In this document: one piece after another, positions 16,294-25,253 of the stretch
Position numbering within the stretch: the first letter of the stretch is position 1
Layout: each line of letters begins with the position of its first letter
Source of the DNA: JAOUEA01 sp039933515
GTDB taxonomy: Bacteria; Actinomycetota; UBA4738; HRBIN12
Length of the DNA: 64,000 bases
Assembly (NCBI GenBank): GCA_039933515.1
Contig: JBDTNY010000127.1
Coordinates: 33,052-97,051, forward strand
Direction: 5' to 3'
Notes under the pieces: model-generated
The model's input: the letters and a program-made list of their open reading frames with translations, nothing else
What the model was told of the DNA's origin: nothing
The model's database searches: none
Position numbers and translations under genes: made by a program

Positions 16294-17145
16294 TCAGCGC
16301 TCGAGCTCGACCGTCGTGGCGATGCCCAGGTGCAGCGCGAGCGACGTGAGAAGAGCCCAGAGCATCAGGGCAACCACCGACAGGAGCGGACCGTAGGTCT
16401 GGCTCGCCGAGCTCGACACCGCGAAGTAGACGCCCAGGAGTCCAGTGAAGACCACCCACAGGACCAGGGCCACGGCCGTGCCAATCATCAGGTGTCTCGT
16501 CGATCCGAGGCGACCCAACGGTGCCGCCCGCAGGAGGAGCAGGAGCCCCGCGCCCACGATCACCAGGCCGAGCGGCCAGCGCACGACGTCCCAGGCCACC
16601 GCCCCGGCACCCGCGAGTCCCAGGGCGTCGGGGATCGCCGCTCCTGCCCCGATCATGAGCCCGCCCGTCGCGAGCAAGGCCCCGACCGGGATCGCGAGCA
16701 CGAACGCGAGCGCGTACCTGCGCGCGGTCGGCCGGTCGGTATCGATCCCTTTGATGCGGTCGGCGCTGCGCTCCACCTGCGCGACCGCGAACATCCCGGT
16801 GATCAGGGCCGCGGCCAAGCCGAGCACCACGGCGGTCGTCCCATTCGTCGCCCCCTGTGCCGCGGCCTCCTGAAGAAGCTTTCCGGATGGGCCCGGAGCC
16901 ACGCTCGACACGATGTGCTGGACGACGCTGCGGACCTCGCGGACGTGGAGCAGGCTCGAGATGCCGACGATCGCGATGAAGCCAGCGATCACGGCGAGCA
17001 CCGACTGGTAGGCGAGGGCACGAGCGTGGCTCGTGCCATCGGCCGCGCGGAACCGGCGGATCACGTCGGCCACGAGGTTTCTGGCGCTCCGGGGAGCGGA
17101 TGCGAGGTCGGGGGTCGTCCGATGAGTGCTCAGTGAGGTGTCCAT
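16294..17145 (-). CDS. YihY/BrkB family membrane protein
   Basis: This 283-residue protein has about six membrane segments and the YihY/BrkB family pattern (PF03631): HARALAYQSVLAVIAGFIAI at the first helix, then WDVVRWPLGLVIVGAGLLLL, and the C-terminal TYGPLLSVVALMLWALLTSLAL. The ATG at 17145 follows GGAAGG by about nine bases; the longer frame to 17409 crosses the PAP2 promoter region and is not favoured. Function is unknown; members were once called ribonuclease BN by error. It diverges from a PAP2 phosphatase, and the shared spacer holds a 15-bp tandem repeat. Confidence 0.88.
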   Translation of the reverse strand: MDTSLSTHRTTPDLASAPRSARNLVADVIRRFRAADGTSHARALAYQSVLAVIAGFIAIVGISSLLHVREVRSVVQHIVSSVAPGPSGKLLQEAAAQGATNGTTAVVLGLAAALITGMFAVAQVERSADRIKGIDTDRPTARRYALAFVLAIPVGALLATGGLMIGAGAAIPDALGLAGAGAVAWDVVRWPLGLVIVGAGLLLLLRAAPLGRLGSTRHLMIGTAVALVLWVVFTGLLGVYFAVSSSASQTYGPLLSVVALMLWALLTSLALHLGIATTVELER

Positions 17146-17214
17146 GGCGCCATCCTTCCCCCGGAACCCTGGCGGGCAAACGCACGGCTTTCTCGTGTGG
17201 TGACCGCGATCTCG

Positions 17215-17244
17215 TGGACGATGGTTAGCTGGACGATGTTTAGC
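17215..17244. repeat. Tandem 15-bp direct repeat in divergent promoter region
   Basis: Two adjacent copies, TGGACGATGGTTAGC and TGGACGATGTTTAGC, differ at one base. They lie between the divergent YihY (start 17145) and PAP2 (start 17272) genes, and a 10-bp palindrome TGGTGCACCA follows about ten bases later. Tandem repeats of this size often bind regulators, but no family can be named. Confidence 0.6.
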
Positions 17245-17271
17245 GAACGCCTTCATGGTGCACCATTGGGC

Positions 17272-18039
17272 ATGCACACAGACGCGATCGATCCCAGCAG
17301 CCCCTCTCGCCCGGACCGTCACCCGGTGCGCTCCGCGATCGGCGTGGGCGCGGCCGGCTACCTGGTCCTCGCGTCGATCCTCGTCGGCATCGGGCTCTCG
17401 CTGACCCACGGACTGTTACAGGGACCGCTCGGTCGATGGGACGAGTCAGTCAACGATTGGTTCCTCGCTCAGCGTACGCCCATCCTGAACGACTGGTCCC
17501 ACGCCGGATCCTTTATCGCGATGACCGGCACGGTGGTGGCGATCGCGGCCGTAGTCGTCATCGGGCTCGCGCTCCGCCGCCGGTGGCGGGACGCCGGGTT
17601 CCTGGTGCTCGCGCTCACGATCGAGGTGAGCGTCTTCTTGACGACCACCTTCGTGGTGAACCGATCGCGCCCCACGGTCCCCCGGCTCGAGCCCTCGCCC
17701 CCGACCTCGAGCTTCCCCTCGGGCCACACGGCTGCCGCCGTCGCGCTCTACGTGGGGCTGGCATTGTTGCTGAGTCCTCATCTGCGCCCCGCCCTCAAGG
17801 TGCTGCTCTGGATCGTCGCGGTCGCGATCCCCGTGGGCGTGGCCCTGGCGCGCGTCTACGCGGGCATGCACCACGTGACCGACGTCATCGCCGGCGGGCT
17901 GCTCGGGCTCGGCGCACTCGTGGTCGCGACCTACGCGGCAGGCAAGAGAGCGGAGCAACCAGACGACGGGGAGCGCGAGCTCGCGGCCATCGGCACCGGC
18001 AGGTCGGCCGAGTCGGTCGCACCCGGGGCTGCGTCGTGA
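17272..18039 (+). CDS. PAP2-family phosphatase (lipid phosphatase)
   Basis: This 255-residue membrane protein has five to six helices and the three PAP2 phosphatase motifs: a variant first motif in VVNRSRPTVPRLEP, PSGH in SSFPSGHTAAAVALY, and the third motif ARVYAGMHHVTDVIAG with the catalytic His and Asp. Such enzymes dephosphorylate lipid phosphates such as phosphatidate or undecaprenyl pyrophosphate on the outer face of the membrane. The ATG at 17272 was preferred over starts at 17197 because the 15-bp repeats lie before it. Its stop overlaps the start of the downstream lipid kinase (GTGA), so a phosphatase and a kinase acting on lipids are coupled. Confidence 0.9.
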   Translation: MHTDAIDPSSPSRPDRHPVRSAIGVGAAGYLVLASILVGIGLSLTHGLLQGPLGRWDESVNDWFLAQRTPILNDWSHAGSFIAMTGTVVAIAAVVVIGLALRRRWRDAGFLVLALTIEVSVFLTTTFVVNRSRPTVPRLEPSPPTSSFPSGHTAAAVALYVGLALLLSPHLRPALKVLLWIVAVAIPVGVALARVYAGMHHVTDVIAGGLLGLGALVVATYAAGKRAEQPDDGERELAAIGTGRSAESVAPGAAS

Positions 18040-18935
18040 CCACAGTCGGGGTCATCGTCCACACCGGCAAGACCCTCGGAGGCGGGCCCGCCGAGCTCCG
18101 CCGAGCCCTCGCAGCGCACGGCGTCACCGACCCGCTCTGGGCCGAGGTACCGAAGAGCAAGAAGGCGCCCGCTCGCGTGAAGAAGCTTGTGGACCGCGGC
18201 GCCGACCTGGTGTTCGTCTGGGGAGGCGATGGGATGGTGCAGCGATGCATCGACACCTTGGCGGGCTCCGACATCACGATCGCCGTCGTGCCGGCGGGCA
18301 CGGCCAACCTGCTCGCGACGAACCTCGGGATCCCCCAGGACATCGAACAGGCCGTGGTGGTGGGGCTCCATGGCGAACGCCGCTCGATCGACGTCGGCCG
18401 CATCAACGGCGAGCGATTCGCGGTCATGGCCGGCACAGGGCTCGATGCCTTCATGATCCGCGACGCCGACGCGGGCATGAAGGACAAGATCGGCAGCCTC
18501 GCCTACGTGATCAGCAGCGCGAAGCATCTGCGGGAGCGTCAGATGCGCGCACGGATCGAGGTCGACGGCCTCCGCTGGTACAAAGGGAAGGCCAGCTGCG
18601 TGCTGTTCGGCAACGTCGGCCAGATCCTGGGAGGCATCCGCGCCTTCGAAGATGCGAGCCCCGACGACGGACGGCTCGAGATCGGCGTCGTAACCGCCAA
18701 GGGGATCGTCGAGTGGGCGAGGACGATGGGACGGACCGCGGTGGGGCAGACCGAGCGGTCGCCCTTCGTGCACAGCACGACCGGCCGCACGATCAAGGTC
18801 AAGCTCGACCGTAAGACCCCGTACGAGCTCGACGGCGGCGACCGGCCGGCCGTGCGCAAGCTTAAGGTGAAGATCGAGCCGGGAGCGATCACGATCTGCG
18901 TTCCTGGACCGGGAACCGCGATGACCGCGCATTGA
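18036..18935 (+). CDS. Diacylglycerol kinase family lipid kinase
   Basis: This 299-residue protein belongs to the diacylglycerol/sphingosine kinase family (YegS/DgkB-like). The nucleotide-binding motif VWGGDGMVQR lies at residues 61-70 and VVPAGTANLLATNLGIP follows; the second lobe includes GKASCVLFGNVGQILGG and DGRLEIGVV. The family usually has GGDGT; here the last residue is Met. The GTG start overlaps the PAP2 stop. A cytoplasmic or membrane-face enzyme phosphorylating a lipid is expected, forming a phosphorylation cycle with the PAP2 enzyme; the exact lipid is unknown. Confidence 0.9.
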   Translation: MTTVGVIVHTGKTLGGGPAELRRALAAHGVTDPLWAEVPKSKKAPARVKKLVDRGADLVFVWGGDGMVQRCIDTLAGSDITIAVVPAGTANLLATNLGIPQDIEQAVVVGLHGERRSIDVGRINGERFAVMAGTGLDAFMIRDADAGMKDKIGSLAYVISSAKHLRERQMRARIEVDGLRWYKGKASCVLFGNVGQILGGIRAFEDASPDDGRLEIGVVTAKGIVEWARTMGRTAVGQTERSPFVHSTTGRTIKVKLDRKTPYELDGGDRPAVRKLKVKIEPGAITICVPGPGTAMTAH

Positions 18936-18965
18936 GGAATCGGGTGTCGGCGACCGGGATGTCGG

Positions 18966-19904
18966 CTATCGCGCGAGGTGCATGTGCATCCGCACGATCG
19001 AGCCGCCAGGCGAGGTGCGCACCTGCACAAGATCGCAGAGCTGGTTGACGAGCCACAGGCCGAACCCGGACGTTTGCTCGGAGGTCGGGATCATGCGACC
19101 CGCTAGCGGATCGGCGATCACCCCTGCGTCACGGATCTCGCACCGCACGGCGTCGTCGGCCCGCCATACCCGCACGGTGCCGCGCCCTCCGCCGTGGCGC
19201 ACGCTGTTGCTGGCGACCTCGCTTGCCGCGAGCACGAGATCGGCGGTCCTGACGGCGTCGAGCCCTGCAGCCACCGCTTCGCGACGGACCTCCTCACGCA
19301 CCTGATCGAGCGAGTCGCGCCCGAAGATCAACACCGGGGCCGGGCCGGGCGGCTCGGGGAGCGGAAGGTCGAACGGGACCGACGGGTCGGGCCTCGCGAA
19401 CGCCGGACTCCCCCGCCCCACACCGTCTTCGACGACGACCGGGTGGTTCCGCTCGGCTTCCCGCACCACCTCCGGCGCGAGCGCGCTGACGTCGTACGGG
19501 CAGGCGAGCTTCCACACGGGACCGTCGACGAACGCCAGGTTGAGCAGTGCCTCGTGACGCTCGCACTCGACGAGCTCGTCGGCGGCACGGCCTACCCAGA
19601 TCGGTTCGCCCACCCCGCGGAACCCCCGGCCGGCCTCGACCTGCTCGGCTCGGAACGCGCTCCATGCGGGGATGATGCGCGCGGGATTCCGACCGACCTC
19701 AGCCATGTCGGCGAAGCGAACGAGGCGGGCGTCTTCGCCCAGCTTGTCGCGGAGCAGGTCGGCTTTGGCGGCAGCAACCACGATCAAGATGACCTCGTCG
19801 AGGCTGAGGCCCTCACGGACGAACGCACCGGTGTGTTCGACGAAGCCGTCGTCGCCGTCGTAGAACAACGCTTCGTGCCGAAGTGCGGTCGTGGTGCCGG
19901 TCAC
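18966..19904 (-). CDS. MEDS domain and HATPase (RsbW-like) regulator
   Basis: This 312-residue protein combines an N-terminal MEDS (DcmR-type sensory) domain, residues about 8-165 (HEALFYDGDDGFVEHTGAFV to WKLACPYDV), with a C-terminal HATPase of the anti-sigma/serine-kinase type, residues about 205-312. The ATPase motifs are ASEVASNSVRHGGG (N box) and TSGFGLWLVNQLCDLV (G2 box). There is no HisKA domain. The GTG start at 19904 follows GAGGAG. Such proteins are common in actinomycetes and probably switch anti-sigma factor activity in response to a ligand; no sigma factor or antagonist gene lies nearby. Confidence 0.88.
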   Translation of the reverse strand: MTGTTTALRHEALFYDGDDGFVEHTGAFVREGLSLDEVILIVVAAAKADLLRDKLGEDARLVRFADMAEVGRNPARIIPAWSAFRAEQVEAGRGFRGVGEPIWVGRAADELVECERHEALLNLAFVDGPVWKLACPYDVSALAPEVVREAERNHPVVVEDGVGRGSPAFARPDPSVPFDLPLPEPPGPAPVLIFGRDSLDQVREEVRREAVAAGLDAVRTADLVLAASEVASNSVRHGGGRGTVRVWRADDAVRCEIRDAGVIADPLAGRMIPTSEQTSGFGLWLVNQLCDLVQVRTSPGGSIVRMHMHLAR

Positions 19905-20061
19905 GCTGCAACTCCTCGCCGGTTCGGTAGACGATAGCCCCGAACCGAGTGACCCCGGGGGAACCTTTCCCCGTGTCTACCCCGGCGCATCCTCCGCAAA
20001 CATCCGAAGCGATCGGCGATCCGGATGGTGCGTGCCTCCCATCGCCCGGGCGGCTCGCCCG

Positions 20062-20067
20062 TACGAT
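20062..20067 (+). promoter_or_regulatory. -10 hexamer, likely leaderless start of rhomboid gene
   Basis: TACGAT lies exactly six bases before the ATG at 20074 and there is no ribosome binding site, so the mRNA probably begins at the start codon. Confidence 0.5.
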
Positions 20068-20073
20068 GGTCCG

Positions 20074-21027
20074 ATGGATACTGACGCCACGTTGCCGCCG
20101 CCGCCTTCCTCGGTGGAGCAGTGCTACCGCCACCCCCAGATCTCCACCGGGGTGCACTGCACGAGGTGTGGACGTCCGATCTGCCCCGACTGCATGCGCT
20201 CGGCCCCCGTCGGGCACCATTGCCCGACGTGCGTGGATGAGGCGCGCCGGGAGTTCCGGCAGGGCCCCGGACGCCGGATCGCCGTCGCGAACGCCAAGGC
20301 GACCTCCGTGACCGTCGTGCTGCTCGTCGCGATCGGGGCGGTGTACCTGCTCGAATTGATCCAAGGGGGCGCCGCAGCGCTCCTGGAAGGGCCGCTCCCA
20401 CCGGTGCTGATCAAGATGGGTGGGGCGGTCGGCCTCGCCCAGATCTCAGCCGACAGCCCGGTGATCGGGATCGCCACGGGGCAGACATGGAGGCTCTTCA
20501 CCGCGATGTTCCTCCACGCGGGCCTGCTGCACCTCGCCTTCAACGCCTACGCGCTCTGGATCTTCGGCACGGTCGTGGAGCAGGAGCTCGGCCGGGTGCG
20601 GTTCGCGACGGTCTATCTGCTGACCGGCATTGCCGCCAGCGCCGCCTCGTACGCGTTCATGCCCGGGGTCACCACCGTCGCGGTGGGGGCATCCGGGGCC
20701 GTGTTCGGGGTGTTCGGTGCGTTGGTGGCGTGCAACTGGAAGCGACGCCACACCGCGTTGGGCGCCTCGCGCCTGCGGAGCGCACTCTTCATCCTGCTGA
20801 TCAACGCCTTCATCGGGTTCTCGTCGGGCGGCGTGATCGACTGGCGCGCGCACGCCGGCGGGTTCGTCGCGGGATTGCTGATGGGCTTCGCCGCCGAGGG
20901 CTACGGCCGGCCCTCGATCCGCAGATTCACCTTCGCGATCGGTGCGCTCGCGGTGATCGGCGTGACGGTGAGCCTGGTCCTGTGGCGGACCGCGGAGATC
21001 AAGCAGCTCTTCCCGCAGGTGTTCTGA
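20074..21027 (+). CDS. Rhomboid intramembrane serine protease with N-terminal zinc finger
   Basis: This 317-residue protein starts with a B-box-like zinc finger (residues 17-53: CYRHP, CTRCGRPICPDCM, HHCPTC), followed by a rhomboid domain of about six to seven helices. The catalytic Ser207 is in AVGASGAVFG and the catalytic His260 in WRAHAGGFVAGLLMG; the WRLFTAMFLHAGLLHLAFN loop is also conserved. It cleaves membrane proteins within the bilayer. The cytosolic zinc-finger extension is typical of actinobacterial rhomboids. The ATG at 20074 follows a -10 hexamer by six bases. It converges on a PQQ-propeller gene across a strong hairpin. Confidence 0.95.
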   Translation: MDTDATLPPPPSSVEQCYRHPQISTGVHCTRCGRPICPDCMRSAPVGHHCPTCVDEARREFRQGPGRRIAVANAKATSVTVVLLVAIGAVYLLELIQGGAAALLEGPLPPVLIKMGGAVGLAQISADSPVIGIATGQTWRLFTAMFLHAGLLHLAFNAYALWIFGTVVEQELGRVRFATVYLLTGIAASAASYAFMPGVTTVAVGASGAVFGVFGALVACNWKRRHTALGASRLRSALFILLINAFIGFSSGGVIDWRAHAGGFVAGLLMGFAAEGYGRPSIRRFTFAIGALAVIGVTVSLVLWRTAEIKQLFPQVF

Positions 21028-21049
21028 CCCGGTCGCCGGTCGAAACCTG

Positions 21050-21071
21050 GCGTCACGTGCCCACGTGGCGC
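21050..21071. terminator. Hairpin between convergent rhomboid and PQQ genes
   Basis: An inverted repeat built on CACGTG-CC-CACGTG, extended to about ten pairs with one GU pair, fills the 47-base gap between two converging stop codons. There is no T-run, as expected at this GC content. It could terminate both transcripts. Confidence 0.5.
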
Positions 21072-21074
21072 GGC

Positions 21075-22574
21075 TCAGCGTTCCGCGTCGGCGAACCCGT
21101 ACAGGTACCCCTGACGGGTCCCGAAGTAAAGCCATCCCTTCCAGACGGCCGGTGTCGACTCCACGCACCCGTTGAGATGGACCTTCCACAGAAGTGTGGG
21201 CTCCACGCTCACATCCGCGACGTCCCACGCATAAACGTCGCCGGTGCAGTCGCCCAGGATCAGCACGCCGTCGACCACGACGGGCGAGGAGATCGAGGGC
21301 GCGCTCACCTTCAATTCGTGCACGATCTGCCCGGTCTCCCTCGAGACCTGCAGCACCCGGCCGGCCGCCGTGGAGAAGTAGACGATCGGGCCGTACAGCG
21401 CCGGGGTGGACCAGCTCCCGCCCGCACCCTCGAAGCCGATCTCGCGCGCGGAGATGGACCACACGAGCGGATCATCGGGCGAGGACGGGTCGAGCTTCAG
21501 CAGCTGACCGACCTCGCGGGACCGATCGTTGAAACGCTGGTACTCCGCCGCCGCGTAGATGAACCCTTGGCCGTCGAGCACGAGCGACGCGTCGATGTCG
21601 TCGCCTGCCCAGAAACGGAACACCTGCTCGAACCCGCTACCTCCGGCGAGCAGATCCGAGATGTCCCACCCCTGGATCAGGCCGCCTGAGTTCGCGAAGT
21701 ACACGACCCCGTCGCGGAACGCGACCGAGTTCTCGATCGACACCTCGCGGTCCCCGATATCGCTCAGGAGCTGCTGGTCGAAGCCGGGGATGGTGGCCAC
21801 CACCACCGGGTCGACCGTCACGAGGCCCTTCGTATCGTAGCCGCGGTTGAGTCGGATCACGTAGCACCAGCCGTTCTCGCCCCCTTCGATCAGGTAGTCG
21901 TCCACCACGAGGGCCGCCCCGTCCCAGTCGTTGTTGCGGAGCGGGCCGGGCGCCGAGATGTCGGCGTTGAGCTGCCACAGCACGGTGGGTTCGGCCCGGT
22001 CGAGGGCCACCACGCGGAGGTAGTTGTCGCGCGAACCCGCGTAGTACAGCGGGAACCCGTCGGGGTCGGAGGTGGCCGACCCTTTCGCGAGATCGCGCGT
22101 CTGTAGTGAGGGACGCACGGGCAGACCCGTGAGCCCGTCGACGAAATGATAGGCCCCGTCGTACGCACCCTCGCGCACCTCGACGGAGCCGTCGCCGTGC
22201 TCGATCACGTTCGGTTGGCCGGTCCAGCCCGTGCCGCACCACTCGTCGCGCTGGATCCCGACCACCGAGTTCATGCACATCTTGGCCGCCGGCTCGCGCC
22301 AGCGAACCACGGGGGCGCGCGGGACTGGACCCTCGCCGTAATAGGACCGGGAGTCGTTGCCACGGAAGGTGGTCAGTCCCTCGAAGGCATGGTTGGCCGG
22401 CCCGGGCGTCCGGAACTCGGCCGGGGACGGCAGCGCCCCGCTCGGCTCACCGTCGCCCTGCCCGCCGCGCACCACGGCGACCCCCGCCGCCCCCACTACG
22501 AGCGCGACGGCGACGGCCAGCACGACCGCGGTGCGGGGCGTGATCAACGGACGCGCCGACGACATGAGGCTCAT
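21075..22574 (-). CDS. PQQ/WD40-like beta-propeller protein, membrane anchored
   Basis: This 499-residue protein has one N-terminal membrane segment (residues about 14-34) and an extracytoplasmic eight-blade propeller of PQQ-binding-like repeats (for example VVYFANSGGLIQGWD, IVYFSTAAGRVLQVS, VLILGDCTGDVYAWD, WLYFGTRQGYLYGFA). The Cys pairs suggest disulfides. No dehydrogenase active site is recognisable, so an enzymatic role is not claimed; such proteins often act as scaffolds or surface proteins. The ATG at 22574 is at a short TTAGC sequence; Met4 (22565) is an alternative start that would be leaderless after TAGCAT. Confidence 0.8.
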   Translation of the reverse strand: MSLMSSARPLITPRTAVVLAVAVALVVGAAGVAVVRGGQGDGEPSGALPSPAEFRTPGPANHAFEGLTTFRGNDSRSYYGEGPVPRAPVVRWREPAAKMCMNSVVGIQRDEWCGTGWTGQPNVIEHGDGSVEVREGAYDGAYHFVDGLTGLPVRPSLQTRDLAKGSATSDPDGFPLYYAGSRDNYLRVVALDRAEPTVLWQLNADISAPGPLRNNDWDGAALVVDDYLIEGGENGWCYVIRLNRGYDTKGLVTVDPVVVATIPGFDQQLLSDIGDREVSIENSVAFRDGVVYFANSGGLIQGWDISDLLAGGSGFEQVFRFWAGDDIDASLVLDGQGFIYAAAEYQRFNDRSREVGQLLKLDPSSPDDPLVWSISAREIGFEGAGGSWSTPALYGPIVYFSTAAGRVLQVSRETGQIVHELKVSAPSISSPVVVDGVLILGDCTGDVYAWDVADVSVEPTLLWKVHLNGCVESTPAVWKGWLYFGTRQGYLYGFADAER

Positions 22575-22623
22575 GCTAACCGCGACCTCTTCGCGACCAC
22601 CGAGGGCGAGCGACGCCCGGACG

Positions 22624-23445
22624 TCAGACCGGGTCGCCGGCCGAGGCGTACGAGCCGAGCACCCGCAGCAGCGACGTGTGCGCGGCCACCTCGGTGAGCG
22701 CGTCGCGGACGTCGTTGTCGTCAGCAGCGGCCATCAGGTCGACGTAGAACACGTATTCGAAGGGCTTGCCTCGACGCGGCCGAGATTCCAGCTTGTGCAG
22801 GTTGATGCCTCGCGCCGCGAACGGGGCCAGGGACGCAAGCAAGGAGCCCGGCTCGTCGAGCACCGCCATCACGAGCGAAGTCTTGTCGGGTTCAGCCAGC
22901 CGTGGGTCGCTCATGCCGATCGCCGCGAACTTCGTGAAGTTCTCCTTCTCGGTCTGGATCCGCTCGGCGAGGACCGCGAGCCCCATCCGCGTTCCCGCTT
23001 CGACGCTCGCGATCGCGGCGTCCTCGCGATCGCCGCGCTCGGCGATCATCCGAGCCGCCCCCGCCGTGTCGTGCACGGGGACCGGGTCGATCCGCATCGA
23101 CGAGAGGAACTCCTCGCACTGCGCGAGTGCCTGCCAATGCGAGTACGCCCGCCGTATCCCTTCGAGGCGGCTGCCCGGGCTCGCGAGCAGCGCGTGGTCG
23201 ACCCGCACGACGGCCTCGCCGACGATATGCAACAAGCTGGTGTGCTGGAGGAGGTCGTAGACCTCGTTCACGGAGCCCGCCTGCGAGTTCTCGAGCGGCA
23301 CCACGCCGAAGCCCGCCTCACCGCTCGTCACGCGGGAGAACACGAGGCGGACCGTGTCGCACGGCATCGGTGTCGCGTCCGGGAACAGCGAACGCACGGC
23401 GCGCTCGCTGTACGCGCCCGGCTCCCCTTGATACGCGACCTCCAT
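22624..23445 (-). CDS. pheA: Prephenate dehydratase
   Basis: This 273-residue enzyme converts prephenate to phenylpyruvate in phenylalanine biosynthesis. It opens with VAYQGEPGAYSERAV, has VVPLENSQAGSVNEVYDLL, and carries ENFTKFAAIG where most members have the TRF catalytic motif, so Lys replaces Arg beside the essential Thr. The C-terminal ACT domain (residues about 195-270) includes DEPGSLLASLAPFAARGINLHKLESRP, the Phe-binding ESRP. The ATG at 23445 is preceded by TAGGCT eight bases upstream. It diverges from the exopolysaccharide kinase gene. Confidence 0.95.
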   Translation of the reverse strand: MEVAYQGEPGAYSERAVRSLFPDATPMPCDTVRLVFSRVTSGEAGFGVVPLENSQAGSVNEVYDLLQHTSLLHIVGEAVVRVDHALLASPGSRLEGIRRAYSHWQALAQCEEFLSSMRIDPVPVHDTAGAARMIAERGDREDAAIASVEAGTRMGLAVLAERIQTEKENFTKFAAIGMSDPRLAEPDKTSLVMAVLDEPGSLLASLAPFAARGINLHKLESRPRRGKPFEYVFYVDLMAAADDNDVRDALTEVAAHTSLLRVLGSYASAGDPV

Positions 23446-23634
23446 GGCGCGAGAGCCTAGCAGCGGCCCCTCGGCGCCCGGGTCGACGCGCACGCGGCTT
23501 AGGGCGATCGGCCCCAGGGCCATCACCTGTCGCCCGATGCGCTTCGCGCAACGGGTCCGTAGCCTAGGCGGACCGGTGATACCCTCCCCTCGACCTGCGG
23601 GAACGCTCCGCCGCTGAGCGCAGCCCGTGACGGA

Positions 23635-25251
23635 ATGCAGCCCATGCAGACACCTTCTTGGACCACCCCGTCGCAGACGGACAGCGCCTTCCTCGACCTT
23701 CGCGACTACGCGGGCGTGCTTCGCCGGCGCAAGAAGCTGGTGGGCATGGTCGCACTGGTCGCGGTCGGCTGCGCGGTGGCGTGGACCGCCGTGCAACCGC
23801 GCATCTACTCGGCCACCGCCGAGATCCTGGTCCGCCCGCCGATCCTGGCCGTGGGCGACACCGCGTCGCCGCAGACCCTGAACGTGGAGAACGAACGGCA
23901 GATCGCGATGTCGGTTCCCGTCGCCGCGCTCGCCGCCGAAGGCATGGGCGGGGGGCTCACCCCCCGCGAGATGGTCGCTGCGACCGACGTCACCGTTACC
24001 AAGGATGCCGACGTGCTCCAGATCCGGTTCAGCGACCGCGACGCGCGGCTCGCCGGCCGCGGCGCGAATGCGGTGGCTGAGGCCTACCTCGCATACAAGA
24101 CCCAGCAGGCACGAGCGACGATCGACGGGAAGGTCGCCGTGCTCAAGGAGCGCCTCGCGGCCCTCGCCGGCAACAAGGGCAGCTCCGCCTCGATCGCCCT
24201 GCTCAACCAGCAGCTGGCCCAGGTGCAATCGACCACGATCGACGCGGGCGAGGTCCTGGCGGCAGCCGAGACCCCTGGCTCGCCAGGCAGCCCCAACCTG
24301 CCGATGAACATCGCGCTCGCGCTGTTCGCCGGCATGCTCGTCGGGGTGTTCGGCGCGTTCGCGCGCGAGCGCATGGACGATCACCTGCACGGGCGCATGG
24401 ATCTCGAGGGCACGATCGGGGCTCCCGTCATGACGATGATCCCGACCGTCCCCGGCTGGCGCGACCGCGGAGAGACGCACCTGGTGACGCTCGAGTCGCC
24501 ACGCAGCCCCGCCGCCGAGGCGTATCGGACCTTGCGCACCAGCATGTTCGTCGCCGCCGCCGAACACGGCATCAAGAGTGTGATGGTGGTGTCGGCGCTC
24601 GCCGGCGAGGGCAAGAGCACCACGGCCGCGAATCTGGCGGTGACGCTCGCGCAGGCCGACAAGAAGGTCGTGCTCGTCTCGGCCGACCTTCGCCGCCCAC
24701 GGGTCCATGAGTTCTTCGGTCTGGCCGGCGACCGGGGCCTCTCAGAGGTGCTCGAAGGCGATCGGCGGGCATGGGAGTCATTGCGCAGCGGGCGCATCGA
24801 CAACCTCTGGGTGATGTCGAGCGGGAAGATCTCGAGTCACCCGACCGAGCTGCTGCAGTCACACGAGATGCAGGAGCTGATCGCCGAGCAGCGTGAGGTC
24901 GTCGACTTCATCGTGATCGACTGTCCGCCGGTGCTCGCCGTGGCCGACGCGCTCGTGCTGGCGCCGCTCGTGGACTGCGTGCTGTACGTCGCCGACGCCG
25001 GCGCCACGCCGCGCGGAGCGGTCGTGCAGGCACGGGCGCAGCTCGACCAGGTCGGGGCGCGGGTCTTGGGGGCCGTCCTGAACAACGTCGACGCCGGCTC
25101 GACGGGCTATGCCTACTACGGCGCGCAGTACGGGTACGACGAGGGCCCGGCCTCGCCCGTCACGATCGCCGGGGACATGTGGACCGCCGGGAACAAGGCC
25201 GGCAGGCTGAGCGGCCGGCTCGAGGCGCTTCGCCGCCGGTCCGCCAGCTGA
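23635..25251 (+). CDS. Wzz-type chain-length regulator fused to BY-kinase
   Basis: This 538-residue protein joins an N-terminal polysaccharide co-polymerase region (Wzz; membrane segments at about 36-54 and 223-243 bracketing an extracytoplasmic coiled region) to a C-terminal bacterial tyrosine kinase of the CpsD/CapB type. The kinase has Walker A ALAGEGKST at 321-329, Walker A' VLVSADLRRP at 346-355, and Walker B FIVIDCPPV near 430. A tyrosine cluster (YAYYGAQYGY) near residue 503-512 is the expected autophosphorylation site. It controls polymer length and export and opens the exopolysaccharide region. A DUF4012 gene follows after two bases. ATG at 23635 lacks a clear ribosome site; a possible extended -10 (TGATACC) lies about 50 bases upstream. 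Confidence 0.92.
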   Translation: MQPMQTPSWTTPSQTDSAFLDLRDYAGVLRRRKKLVGMVALVAVGCAVAWTAVQPRIYSATAEILVRPPILAVGDTASPQTLNVENERQIAMSVPVAALAAEGMGGGLTPREMVAATDVTVTKDADVLQIRFSDRDARLAGRGANAVAEAYLAYKTQQARATIDGKVAVLKERLAALAGNKGSSASIALLNQQLAQVQSTTIDAGEVLAAAETPGSPGSPNLPMNIALALFAGMLVGVFGAFARERMDDHLHGRMDLEGTIGAPVMTMIPTVPGWRDRGETHLVTLESPRSPAAEAYRTLRTSMFVAAAEHGIKSVMVVSALAGEGKSTTAANLAVTLAQADKKVVLVSADLRRPRVHEFFGLAGDRGLSEVLEGDRRAWESLRSGRIDNLWVMSSGKISSHPTELLQSHEMQELIAEQREVVDFIVIDCPPVLAVADALVLAPLVDCVLYVADAGATPRGAVVQARAQLDQVGARVLGAVLNNVDAGSTGYAYYGAQYGYDEGPASPVTIAGDMWTAGNKAGRLSGRLEALRRRSAS

Positions 25252-25253
25252 CC

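Noticed and set aside
17197..17271. Upstream start for the PAP2 gene
   Set aside because: This stretch contains the 15-bp tandem repeats and a palindrome, and the translated segment lacks family similarity.
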